Of a stretch of 64,000 nucleotides of DNA, positions 52,160 to 64,000 are shown piece after piece; the first letter of the stretch is position 1, and each line of letters opens with the position of its first letter. This stretch comes from Antedon mediterranea. Taxonomy: Eukaryota; Echinodermata; Crinoidea; Comatulida; Antedonidae. The notes beneath the pieces are model-generated. The model was not told the DNA's origin. It searched no databases and saw only the letters and a list, made by a program, of their open reading frames with translations. The DNA lies in the NCBI RefSeq assembly GCF_964355755.1, contig NC_092672.1:29882501-29946500 (forward strand). The letters are read 5' to 3'. Position numbers and translations under genes: made by a program.

Positions 52160-52361
52160 TTAATTATCTCTTATCTTTTTTAACACATCATGCATTCACA
52201 CGTTTGTATTGTGCTACATTTTTTGAATATGTATGCAAGCGTAGTAAGATTACAATCTAAGTTTATTAACAGAAAGAAAGTAACAAACATACATACTTCG
52301 GAAGTAGATGTTCAAGTAACAAGTCAATCCGTTTTACAAGAGAAAAAACCTAATCGAACTC

Positions 52362-55300
52362 ATGATGTATTTGTTTATTTGTTTTTGTTTTCTTTTCAAC
52401 TTTTTGAATTCTCATGCGGGTGAGTTGATTCTTATTTTTTTCTTCAAACAGGTAGTACTAATATAAACATTTTGTAATGCTATGATAGGCCAACTTGATA
52501 TGTATTCTTACATCTTCAGATTGGTGTTTTATGCATTTCAGTAAAAAAGAAACTTTTGCTAAAATGCATTTAAACATAGTAAACATATATTTAAAAACAA
52601 CTAATTCATAAAAACATTCCAAATTTAATTACAATATTTATGAGAATAGTAAAATGTATTTAAAACACTAATTCATATAGAAAAAATATAATGTAATATT
52701 TATGAGAATATTTATTTTCGTGTGTTTAAAAAATGTATGTAAATATTATGATATTTGCACTCTTCTGCTTTAAAATTTAATGAATATAGTTCTTTGAAAG
52801 AGAATAAAAAAAAAACGGTCTACATAATTTTAGATTCTTTTCTTTATTAAAGTACATTTTTCTTAAACAATTTTTAATAAACGTATTTGAAAGAAATATA
52901 AAACTAATAATAAATTTAAGATAGAATAGAATTATGGGTACTTTTTAAAGAATCATCATTTATAACCAATTAAATAAAAATAGTAGATTTCTTAATAAAG
53001 TATATAAGTGTTTGATTCCTTATACTTATACTTATCTCATATATGTACTATAATGCATAGCTCGTTGACAAATCTACATTTTGTAATAAAATAAAATTGT
53101 ATTTCAGCACTCATATCTTATGGAAAGCCAGCAACATCATTGTCTGTATATCAAAGTTTTCTACCTGTATATTCGACTGACGGGAAGGAAATAGAACCAG
53201 ACTGTTTCCATTCAGGTGATATACTGTCTAGGCCACCGTAATCTAAAATAGATAATTATGTACAGCGATCCATATATTATTATACCATCGAGAAATAAGT
53301 AATATTTCTCCATCCATTGTTATATACGAAATTCGCATGGGTTAGACCTATTTGATTTGCGCGAGATGAAAATTGATACAAAGGCCAACAAAGGTATTTG
53401 GCGTTTTTCATCGATTTTGGCATAAAACTGATTCCATTCATGAAACTGCTATTTATTTAAGTGTCAAGAATTGTAATTGAGGAAATTTTATTTTCGGGCT
53501 ATACTGGGCCACAACAACATGGCGAATATTTATTATTGGCCGCCTTGGCTATACGCTATTTAGAGCTATAACTAAAACAGATACAAATTCATAACATAAA
53601 TATTTACATTTTTTAAAGGACAAACACAGGTTGGTGAATGGCTGAAAGTTGATCTTGGAGCCGACTATACGATTACAACAGTGGTCATCATTAATAAAAT
53701 AAGTAAACTTATTTATCGCAATTAATAATATCATTTTCACCTTCAATTCCACGTACAATTATCATTTTTATACGTATTTAACTTATCATTTTACCTAATA
53801 ATATATAAAAATAATATAATATATTATAAATAATATATAAATATATAAAACAATATTATTGTTTTATATATTTGCACATTCTACCAAAGTAGTCAAGCCG
53901 CTTGTGGAAAACAAAAGAAAAACTAATCCGTAAACAGAACAAAAATTACCAAATCTAGACAAAACTCCACATAACTGCTTTCCGTTTACTATAGTACAAA
54001 ACTCACATTTGTTTGTTAGTTATGTGAGCGTCTCACTAGACAATACAAATCAGTAGGGTGGGGACGGATATGGCAAGCCTCAGCTGTCTGAAGTATTCAA
54101 AATATTATATTATTATATCAATTTTTTATTATATTATATATTGTATTGTAATGAATTATACGTTTTGCATTATATTACTTGGTTTTAGCATTATATTATA
54201 TCTATTTCTAATATATTATGTGAAAAATGTAACAAATTATTGACTTTTTGTATTATATTATTTGGTTTTAGCATTATATTATGAACATTTAGTATTATAT
54301 TATTAATAAAATACATTATATTATAATATAATTGTATTATATTAAACGCATTTACTTTACTTTATAACATACAACATTATTATATTATACGGATTCGTTA
54401 GTTATATTATTATTTTGTATGATGTTTATTATACGTCACGGCTTATTTCAGTTCTTCTAACTCTTTCTCTCCCTCCCCCTGTTCACTAGCAATCAGCGGC
54501 CGGCAGAATCTGAATTGTGTGACTGTTGAAGAATAACTACGTACTAGGCCTAGCCTAGGCCTACTAGGGGATCTAGACAAGTGACCAAGGATCACCGGAC
54601 AGCTACAACTAATACTACAATACAATAATACTACTACAATAACTACTACTGCTACTACCTAGGCCTAGCTAGTGAGTAGTAGGTAGCTACTACTAGGCTC
54701 TAGGGTGTATGTATGATGTTAACTACTAGGCCTAGGGCCTCTAGCTAGGCTAGGCCTAGAGGCCTACTAGGCTAGGCCTAGACTTAAGTTGTAGTAGGCT
54801 AGGGCCGGGCCTGCTGCCTTAGGCTAGGCTACCACTACTACTACTACTACTACTAGGCAGCCCATGATGGGTACGAGTAAGCCAAAATTTTGGATATATT
54901 TAAACCAAAATTTGGGTACGAGCGTGTTGGCATGGCATGGGTACGGGTTGACCTGTATCCTTCTAGCTAATCGTACTATGCCTAGGCCTCAAGTAAGTCT
55001 ACGCTACCCAGTCCGGCTACAATATGGTCTATTTTGTTTTATAGCTTTATTGATAGCTGGGTTCAAATCTGTGTTGGGACGGCTTTTTCTCATTCTAAAA
55101 CAGATTTCCTTATAATAAAATAATATATGAATTTATTTGTAATATTGTAATTTATACATAATATAAGTAATTGCCATTATTACTATTAATTATGTATTAT
55201 ACGGTTACCCCTTAATTATACTATAGTATAATTTCCTTGTTATATTTTACAATATTTTCTTCCTAATTCTACAATTTTGTCTTTCACAGCACAAATTTAT

Positions 55301-58300
55301 CATACTGAATCATCACACACCAAGTCTCATAAATCTCTACTGTATTTTTCCAAGCTACTCCAGCTACGGTACATGGTATTGCCTTGAGGCTAAACTACAC
55401 GGTATACTGGCACTACCATCATTCCTGGCTCGTCAACCTGTACCACATAAGCACAGTTTCAGTTTCAGTTTATTTACCATTTCAATTTCTGAACATAAGA
55501 GATGAACAACTTATGGATGGATAACCGTAAAAGCGAAGCTCGTTTACCGGTCACCCGTTAGTGCAGTGACATTACAGAAAACATAAAGACAGGACAAAGG
55601 TGCAATACTTAACAAGACATGTGAACACTTGTGTTTGCAACCCCTTGGATAAAATAATATATTTATATAAAGGAGAAAGTTAGATATTATAATATTTCTT
55701 TTTGATCATACAATGATAATTTTTAAATTACTTCTTAAGAAGTCATACTACTGATTCAAAATAGTGACTTACACCCTGTGGTCAAGGCGTTATTTGCTCT
55801 TATGCTTATTTCCTCCAACATACAGAGTACATAGGACTTTTTTTATTCATAACTGTTGAATTGTTTCCCAATACATAGTACCTATTGGTATTATATCTAA
55901 AAATACAAAGGCGGCTAACACAGATAGTTCCATATATACAGTACTCTTTTATAGATAGATGTATCTCTCCAAACTACTCCCAACTACCTAATCTAATAAT
56001 AGTACTATTAGCATACTACTATACACTTTGTAGACAAGAAATAAGTTGTATACACCTACAGGACTTATGGTAGTACAGTCGATCGCACTCTCACTGGCCC
56101 GGTCAACATAATCTATACCTAGATTATTACAGTAATTAAAGTACATTATTACAGAGTTTTGTTTTTTTTGCAGAAATCAAAGTTATGTGTATAGAAAGCA
56201 GTACTCGTATTAAAAACTAAGCAGGTTGCAGGTCTTGAATGCGAACTGGCAGGATATTTTGAATATTTTTTGTTGTTGAAATGATGTCCAGAATCCTAAC
56301 TTCAATTTCCACGAACTGGAGACGAAGACATATTATGACCCTTTTATTTAAATTTATTTGAATAGACCTCCATGTAAAGTCATTAAAGGCTACATGATTG
56401 TTTTATATTTTAATATGTGATAGTAGGAAATCATTGTGTATAATGAGGACTATGAATCTGATATTTACTTGCATTCTTATCTTTTTAAAATATTATTTAT
56501 AATGCCGGTAATGAGTTAAAAATTTAATGATATTGACTATTTTTGATAATCATCATGTCCTTATAAATTCATTTATACTTTTTATGTGTAATATAGTTCA
56601 TATATTATGTATTAAATATATTGGTAAGGCCCTATACTGTTATTATTTAAGGAAAGTTTATATACACTATTATTTTATGCCTACCAGTATTAGTATTAAT
56701 TGTTTATGTAAATATTTTGTCTAATTGCCTTGATTTTTGTATAGGCCAATGGCATCAATGTTTTTCTCAAAGCAAATTAGCCTAATAATGCCACATTTAG
56801 ACACATGATTCATTGATTTCTGATATTCTGTACTTGTGTGTATGCATTACTAAAATAGTAGTTAATATATTTCATTTATAATGTATGTATAAACATATAT
56901 TCATATTTTTTTTAACATATTTAAATTTAAAAATTATTACAATACCTATCTACCTTTCTGATATTGTTACTATTATATAATATTCTTTGAGGCAGCAATA
57001 AAAAAAAAAATTAGAACAATTAATTTGACTTATACTGTACTATGTTAGTTCAGGAGATGAAGTGTGTGTGGGCAGAAACTAGTGTGTTGGAGGTTGGTGG
57101 TGTGAGGTGTATAGTTGTCACTTTAAGACCTAAATTAGATGTTTTCTGAAGAAAAGAAGTAAGCGCATACGCTTTCAAACAACTCCAAGAAGATTCACAC
57201 AAAAATAATTACTTTCCAATAAAGTAGTATAACAGTGTATATTACAGTACATTGAATAAACTCGAGCGGAATAATAACGCACATAAAAAAACATTCATTT
57301 TCTTTTCGAAAAGTGCCCTCTCTAGTTTTCTATTAATTTATTAATAATTATTATTAATTAATGAGTAATATGAACATATTTTTAAAATTCAATGCTGGAA
57401 GCTGGTTCTACTCCTAACAAAGTTTCATATCTCCAAATTTCATCAACGTATTCAAAGCACTTCAATATTAAATATCACATTTAACATAAAAATTCGGGTT
57501 TTGGATAGAATTTTGCTTAAAAACATATACAAAAAACATCGATAAAAAATACTTTTCGTATTCAAAAACATTTGATACTTGGTACAAATGTTCACTATAG
57601 GTTGCTCTATTCACAGAAAAAAATTGCATTCAAGAACGTTTTTTGTTGGTCGTTTTTTCAAAATAGTTATTAGCTTGTAAAAAATGAGTTGGAATTGTAT
57701 GGTCTTTCATAAGTGTACATTTTGTAAAAACGTAAATTTAAAAAATCAGTGATATGGCTTGATAGTTATTTTTTGTTTGCAATATGGATGGAGCAACCTA
57801 TATTGAACATTTATACCAAGTATCAAATGTTTTTGAATACGAAAAGTATTTTTTATCGATGTTTTTTGTATATGTTTTTAAGCAAAATTATATCCAAAAC
57901 CTGAATTTGTAATGTTAAATGTAATTTATTGAAGTGCTTTGAATACGTTAATGAAATTTGGAGATATGAAACTTTGTTAGGAGTAGATACAGTTTCCAGC
58001 ATTAAATGTTAATATGTATGTTCATATTACTCATTAATTAATAATAATTATTAATAAATTAATAGAAAACTAGAGAGGGCACTTTTCGAAAAGAAAATGA
58101 ATGTTTTTTTATGTGCGTTATTATTCCGCTCGAGTTTATTCAATGTACTGTAATATAGACTGTTATACTACTTTATTGGAAAGTAATTATTTTTGTGTGA
58201 ATCTTCTTGGAGTTGTTTGAAAGCGTATGCGCTTACTTCTTTTCTTCAGAAAACATCTAATTTAGGTCTTAAAGTGACTACTATACACCTCACACCACCA

Positions 58301-61300
58301 ACCTCCAACACACTAGTTTCTGCCCACACACACTTCATCTCCTGAACTAACATAGTACAGTATAAGTCAAATTAATTGTTCTAATTTTTTTTTTATTGCT
58401 GCCTCAAAGAATATTATATAATAGTAACAATATCAGAAAGGTAGATAGGTATTGTAATAATTTTTAAATTTAAAAATGTTAAAAAAAATATGAATATATG
58501 TTTATACATACATTATAAATGAAATATATTAACTACTATTTTAGTAATGCATACACACAAGTACAGAATATCAGAAATCAATGAATCATGTGTCTAAATG
58601 TGGCATTATTAGGCTAATTTGCTTTGAGAAAAACATTGATGCCATTGGCCTATACAAAAATCAAGGCAATTAGACAAAATATTTACATAAACAATACTAA
58701 TATTGGTAGGCATAAAATAATAGTGTATATAAACTTTCCTTAAATAATAACAGTATAGGGCCTTACCAATTTATTTAATACATAATATATGAACTATATT
58801 ACACATAAAAAGTATAAATGAATTTATAAGGACATGATGATTATCAAAAATAGTCAATATAATTAAATTTTAAACTCATTACCGGCATTATAAATAATAT
58901 TTTAAAAAGATAAGAATGCAAGTAAATATCAGATTCATAGTCCTCATTATACACAATGATTTCCTACTATCACATATTAAAATATAAAACAATCATGTAG
59001 CCTTTAATGACTTTACATGGAGGTCTATTCAAATAAATTTAAATAAAAGGGTCATAATATGTCTTCGTCTCCAGTTCGTGGAAATTGAAGTTAGGATTCC
59101 ATCATTTCAACAACAAAAAATATTCAAAATATCCTGCCAGTTTGCATTCAAGACCTGCAACCTGCTTAGTTTTTAATACGAGTACTGCTTTCTATACACA
59201 TAACTTTGATTTCTGCAAAAAAAACAAAACTCTGTAATAATGTACTTTAATTACTGTAATATTAATCTAGGTATAGATTATGTTGACCGGGCCAGTGAGA
59301 GTGCGATCGACTGTACTACCATAAGTCCTGTAGGTGTATACAACTTATTTCTTGTCTACAAAGTGTATAGTAGTATGCTAATAGTACTATTATTAGATTA
59401 GGTAGTTGGGAGTAGTTTGGAGAGATACATCTATCTATAAAAGAGTACTGTATATATGGAACTATCTGTGTTAGTCGCCTTTGTATTTTTAGATATAATA
59501 CCAATAGGTACTATGTATTGGGAAACAATTCAACAGTTATGAATAAAAAAAGTCCTATGTACTCTGTATGTTGGAGGAAATAAGCATAAGAGCAAATAAA
59601 GCCTTGACCACAGGGTGTAAGTCACTATTTTGAATCAGTAGTATGACTTCTTAAGAAGTAATTTAAAAAATATCATTGTATGATCAAAAAGAAATATTAT
59701 AATATCTAACTTTCTCCTTTATATAAATATATTATTTTATCCAAGGGGTTGCAAACACAAGTGTTCACATGTCTTGTTAAGTATTGCACCTTTGTCCTGT
59801 CTTTATGTTTTCTGTAATGTCACTGCACTAACAGGTGACCGGTAAACGAGCTTCGCTCTTACGGTTATCCATCCATATAAGTTGTTCATCTCTTATGTTC
59901 AGAAATTGAAATGGTAAATAAACTGAAACTGAAACTGTGCTTATGTGGTACAGGTTGACGAGCCAGGAATGATGGTAGTGCCAGTATACCGTGTAGTTTA
60001 GCCTCAAGGCAATACCATGTAGCTGGAGTAGCTTGGACAAATACAGTAGAGATTTATGAGACTTGGTGTGTGATGATTCAGTATGATAAATTTGTGCTGT
60101 GAAAGACAAAATTGTAGAATTAGGAAGAAAATATTGTAAAATATAACAAGGAAATTATACTATAGTATAATTAAGGGGTAACCGTATAATACATAATTAA
60201 TAGTAATAAAGGCAATGGCAATTACTTATATTATGTATACATTACAATATTACAAATAAATTCATATATTATTTTATTATAAGGAAATCTGTTTTAGAAT
60301 GAGAAAAAGCCGTCCCAACACAGATTTGAACCCAGCTATCAATAAAGCTATAAAACAAAATAGACCATATTGTAGCCGGACTGGGTAGCGTAGACTTACT
60401 TGAGGCCTAGGCATAGTACGATTAGCTAGATTAGAAGGATACAGGTCAACCCGTACCCATGCCATGCCAACACGCTCGTACCCAAATTTTGGTTTACATA
60501 TATCCAAAATTTTGGCTTACTCGTACCCATCATGGGCTGCCTAGTAGTAGTAGTAGTAGTAGTAGCCTAGCCTAACTAAGGCAGCAGGCCCGGCCCTAGC
60601 CTACTACAACTTAAGTCTAGGCCTAGTCTAGTACTAGTAGGCCTCTAGGCCTAGCCTAGGCCGTAGTAGTTAACATCATACATACGCCCTAGAGCCTAGT
60701 AGTAGCTACCTACTACTCACTAGCTAGGCCTAGGTAGTAGCAGTAGTAGTTATTGTAGTAGTATTATTGTATTGTAGTATTAGTTGTAGCTGTCCGGTGA
60801 TCCTTGGTCACTTGTCTAGATCCCCTAGTAGGCCTAGGCTAGGCCTAGTACGTAGTTATTCTTCAACAGTCACACAATTCAGATTCTGCCGGCCGCTGAT
60901 TGCTAGTGAACAGGGGGAGGGAGAGAAAGAGTTAGAAGAACTGAAATAAGCCGTGACGTATAATAAACATCATACAAAATAATAATATAACTAACGAATC
61001 CGTATAATATAATAATGTTGTATGTTATAAAGTAAAGTAAATGCGTTTAATATAATACAATTATATTATAATATAATGTATTTTATTAATAATATAATAT
61101 TAAATGTTCATAATATAATGCTAAAACCAAATAATATAATACAAAAAGTCAATAATTTGTTACATTTTTCACATAATATATTAGAAATAGATATAATTAT
61201 AATGCTAAAACCAAGTAATATAATGCAAAACGTATAATTCATTACAATACAATATATAATATAATAGAAAATGATATAATAATATAATATTTTGAATACT

Positions 61301-63884
61301 TCAGACAGCTGAGGCTTGCCATAGACGGACGCATTTTGTATAATTATTTGTACTCTATGAAATGATGACTTTTTGGCTTTTCCTGTTGTTGTTGCCGCCA
61401 AACAATGGGCCAGAATTCATTAATGACTTTGGTTTTTTTCTCCTTCTTTCTTATAGCCCACTTTTATTCATTCTTTCATATCCTAACATAATAATTAGAA
61501 TTCTCCCTTTATATAAACCATTATTATCTAACATATTTAACATTTGTCCACTTAAATTATTTATGTTATTTTCTGAACAAACAAGACTTATTCAAATTAT
61601 GTGTCAAATCATGATTTTACCAACAATTCATGACCAAAGAATATGGGTGGTTTATTATACTTTGTGATGTATCATTCCTTAACCAGTAAAACAATTTCGT
61701 CAATGGATTTGGCCCACTGTGTGCCGCAGTCATTATTGATCGTTATGTTATTCATTTTTTATCGTTACGGTATCATTATAGATCGTTACGGTATCGTTAT
61801 CGATGTCACTATCACTATTGATATCAATATTATTATGATCAACATTACTTAAATCTTACGTACATCTTAACTTAATTAAATATTTATAAACAGCTCCATC
61901 TGATTTTAACAATGAACGAATTTCTGGTGCTGTGGTAACTATTAAAACGGATGATATGAGTACAGAAACCACGTGTGGTCATACTGTAACAATTGCCGAT
62001 TCGTTACGCGCTCCATTGATTCAATTTACCTGCAACCCACCAATCAGAGGACGCTACGTGAAACTATGGTTTCCGAATAAAATGGAATTCATTACCATTT
62101 GTGAAATTAAGGTCTACACAGATTATTTAAGCCAAGGTAAGTTGTTAGATAAACCTTTTTTTTAAATAGTAGGCCTATTATTTTTACTTTGTTGTTGTTG
62201 TTATTTTCTTTGTTTAACTGCCCGATATAACGACACATACACCAGTTGAAAGTCTTCGTCCTGAATTATTTTTTTGGATATACAAAAAGGCAATGTCTAT
62301 TGATTTTCTGGAAAATCGATATATTGGTGATGTCACAAAAGTAAAAAATGGAACATCCGAATCTTTAATAAGGGATCGAAATATTAAATATCGCGCCCTC
62401 TTTTGATCTCCCCTTTTTGTCAAGCGCTTAACTTATCTTTGTATTACTTCTTTTTCAGTTTTAATAATTTAGTTATACTCATGTACGACAAGCCAATGTA
62501 CAGAGACGAGAGTGGGAAAAGATTTTGCACTCTTACCATAATTTTATAACTTGATATAATATATTTCAATAAACACAGAAAACCGTTAATAATTTGTTCA
62601 TATGATACCAAAATTAGCCTATTCTAGGTAGGTCATTTGATGTTCTAAATTTTACAGAGCCTCAGTGTGCGACTCCAATCCAAGTCAGTCCATTGAACAA
62701 GACTTTCCATTTACAAGACATATCTGGCAATGGAAATTACTTAAGTGGATCGCCTGATATAGCATTTACTACTGGTATTTATGGCGAGCAAGATGGAGCA
62801 GTATTGATAAACAAAGATATTGGTTCGCAAATAACATTACTCTATGGACACAAAGGCCCAACTTTTACATTGGCTTTCTATGTTTTCATGAACGACAGTT
62901 CGAAAAAGGCCTTCGTTTATTCCAACTCATTTGAAATTATATTTGCGTTTCCTGTTGATCATCTGTTTCATGTGTCAGAGGTAGCGGTTAATTACAACTT
63001 TTATGGTGAAGTTATTTGTTGCAATGTCATGCGTTCTGAAGAGTGGACATTCTTTGCTCTTACATTCAACGGATTCGAAAGAAAAATACGACTTTGGCGA
63101 AACGGGGAGATTGCTTGTATGACTGATACGGAATTCTCGGAAATCAATTTTGGAAGCATTGTGTTTGGTGGTGACGAGAGTGTAATGAAGATGGCTAAGC
63201 TACAGGTTTACCGTGAGAGCCTTGATGAATATGAGATCAAAGAAGCGAGAGACCTGCAAAATGTTATTAGAAGTAAGAATTATTGTCTTTAGTAAATAGA
63301 CATACACATCAGTTAATGATTATGATTATCAGTTGAAATCATTGTAATCATCACCATATTCACTATCAGTGTCATCATCATCATCATCATCATCATAAAT
63401 GTATTCATTTTATTTATTGTTTTGTTATCGTTATTATCAACATAATTATATATTCATTGTATTCTTGTTGTTTCTGGTGTTGGAGTCATAACTCCTTTTA
63501 TGTATATTTTTTATCCTTTCTAAAATTAGTACTATAGTTTATAGTAAGGTATTTTCTAATAACAATGCCGTTTTTACTGTCGCCTTTTTCCTTTGATTCT
63601 GATTTAAAGGTAATATATATTTTTATTATTTTGCAGGTGATGAATGCTCGAAACCAAACCTTTTCCACGTCCACGTTTCCACAACTGGAAATGCGCCACC
63701 ATCGGTTATAAGCCGTTCTTCTACACACTCGGAGGTCTTCTGCGTATTGAGATGTCGCAGAAACATAAATTGTTTTGGAATTATTTATGATCACAAAACA
63801 AAAAGCTGTGAAGAATTTAACGGAAATAATTTGTTAAATATTGAGACAGACTTAATTCGCAAGTACTACGTAGCAGTTCGGTAA
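52362..63884 (+). CDS. Lectin-array copy G: intact FTP-LamG-PAN protein, 451 aa, with giant palindrome in intron 3
   Basis: Six exons: 52362-52419, 53108-53215, 53619-53702, 61894-62136, 62658-63272 and 63637-63884 (TAA at 63882). They total 1356 nt, with all junctions phase 1 and consensus splice sites. The domain order is that of C: signal peptide, fucolectin-type domain, LamG-like domain, PAN-like domain. Exon 4 reads FITICEIKVYTDYLSQ with all lectin Cys kept. Exon 5 has EVICC where other copies have EVIRC, adding a cysteine next to the conserved one. Exon 6 keeps all PAN Cys. Intron 3 is about 8.2 kb because a 7.26-kb palindromic element (54069-61323) lies in it; the coding sequence is untouched, but transcription and splicing across a 3.5-kb hairpin may be affected. 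It is a duplicate of B without B's two frameshifts. Confidence 0.85.
54063..54068. repeat. Target-site duplication GACGGA, left
   Basis: GACGGA occurs just before the palindrome and again at 61324-61329 just after it. Copy B (20578-20583) has one copy at the same place. Confidence 0.85.
55455..55570 (-). repeat. LINE/SINE-like 3' tail inside the left arm
   Basis: CAGTTTCAGTTTCAGTTTA (the reverse of an AAACTGAAACTG tail) is followed by a short element body ending near TTAGTGCAGTGAC. The mirror copy is at about 59820-59940 in the right arm. Being in both arms, it predates formation of the palindrome. Confidence 0.4.
57615..57786. other. Unpaired centre of the palindrome
   Basis: About 170 bp between the arms that I could not pair. 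It is AT-rich, with no ORF of note and no recognised motif. It would form the loop if the arms folded. Confidence 0.6.
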
Positions 63885-64000
63885 ACTAATTGTAAGTTTA
63901 AAATTGTGATTTAGGCCTACTATTACCGAAAATATAGTAAAAGGCTACATGGCTTTCTATCTCCCTAAAATTTATTGTGCAAAAAAGGACATAGTAATTT

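Larger units (their letters stand above)
48817..52361 (+). other. Spacer between F and G, near-identical to 11817-15386
   Basis: Carries the same order of parts as the A-B spacer: minisatellite (about 48993-49127), second exon 6 tail (about 49455), LINE remnant (about 50596-50866), orphan PAN exon (51125-51343) and TATA-like box (52152). No intact gene. Confidence 0.7.
54069..61323. mobile_element. 7255-bp foldback-type palindromic element with 6-bp target duplication
   Basis: The left end TATGGCAAGCCTCAGCTG is exactly inverted at the right end. The left arm (54069 to about 57614) is matched base for base, with few small differences, by the right arm (about 57787-61323). Only about 170 bp of unpaired sequence lies between. 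GACGGA flanks both ends, and B shows the uninterrupted site. Outer arm parts are TATTATATTA-rich repeats, then an AGGCCTAG/TAC-rich zone (about 54540-54860), then AT-rich DNA. No transposase-like frame was recognised in the arms or centre, so it is non-autonomous or of unknown type. A 6-bp duplication does not match the 9 bp usual for classical Foldback elements, so the family is open. Confidence 0.85.

Noticed and set aside
55045-55100. tRNA-like B box (GGGTTCAAATC) in the palindrome arms
   Set aside because: No A box at a suitable distance and no cloverleaf could be folded by eye.
54864-55115. 83-residue frame in the left arm, with an altered partner in the right arm
   Set aside because: The N-terminal halves differ between arms through indels, and there is no known motif; it is not treated as a gene.
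54069-61323. Polinton/Maverick (6-bp duplication and inverted ends)
   Set aside because: No polymerase, integrase or capsid-like frames and the ends do not begin with the usual AG; the arms fill almost the whole element.

Overview
The window is eukaryotic DNA, AT-rich, with short exons, consensus GT/AG introns, microsatellites and many transposons. Frequent TAGGCCTA-type words, fucolectin/PAN-type secreted proteins and non-LTR and Penelope retroelements suggest a marine invertebrate, most likely an echinoderm. This is inference; the species cannot be proved from the sequence.

The backbone is a head-to-tail tandem array, all on the + strand, of one six-exon gene. It encodes a secreted protein of about 451 residues: signal peptide (exon 1), fucolectin-type (FTP/F5-8C-like) lectin domain (exons 2-4), laminin-G/ConA-like jelly-roll domain (exon 5) and a C-terminal PAN/apple-like domain (exon 6). 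Every internal exon is phase 1-1. I name the seven copies 0, A, B, C, D, F and G. Copy 0 (exons 4-6 only, 1421-3407) enters from the left edge. A (5329-11816), B (15387-23134), D (32401-36526) and F (42380-48816) carry frameshifts, stops or splice lesions. C (25698-29886) and G (52362-63884) are intact by reading.

The spacers hold conserved non-coding DNA, gene fragments (orphan PAN exons at 14150, 38767 and 51125), recombination scars and mobile elements. A long block (about 6.9 kb up to at least 23 kb, covering A exons 4-6 and all of B) is repeated about 36,975 bp further on as F exons 4-6 and G. A and F share the same inactivating lesions and the same 2.17-kb transposon, so A's 3' half was dead before the block was copied.

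Insertions after the copying event mark the two halves differently. B received a 3.5-kb element flanked by TTA, with nested insertions and nuclear-receptor DR1-like motifs. G received a 7.26-kb near-perfect palindrome (54069-61323) flanked by a 6-bp target duplication. Other elements are a LINE fragment open for 251 codons at the left edge, nested LINE 3' ends at 40.3-42.1 kb and a Penelope GIY-YIG fragment at 39.2-39.7 kb.

The genes probably act together as a family of secreted carbohydrate-binding proteins under birth-and-death evolution. No RNA genes or CRISPR arrays were seen. Protein domain names rest on motif reading, not on a database search.
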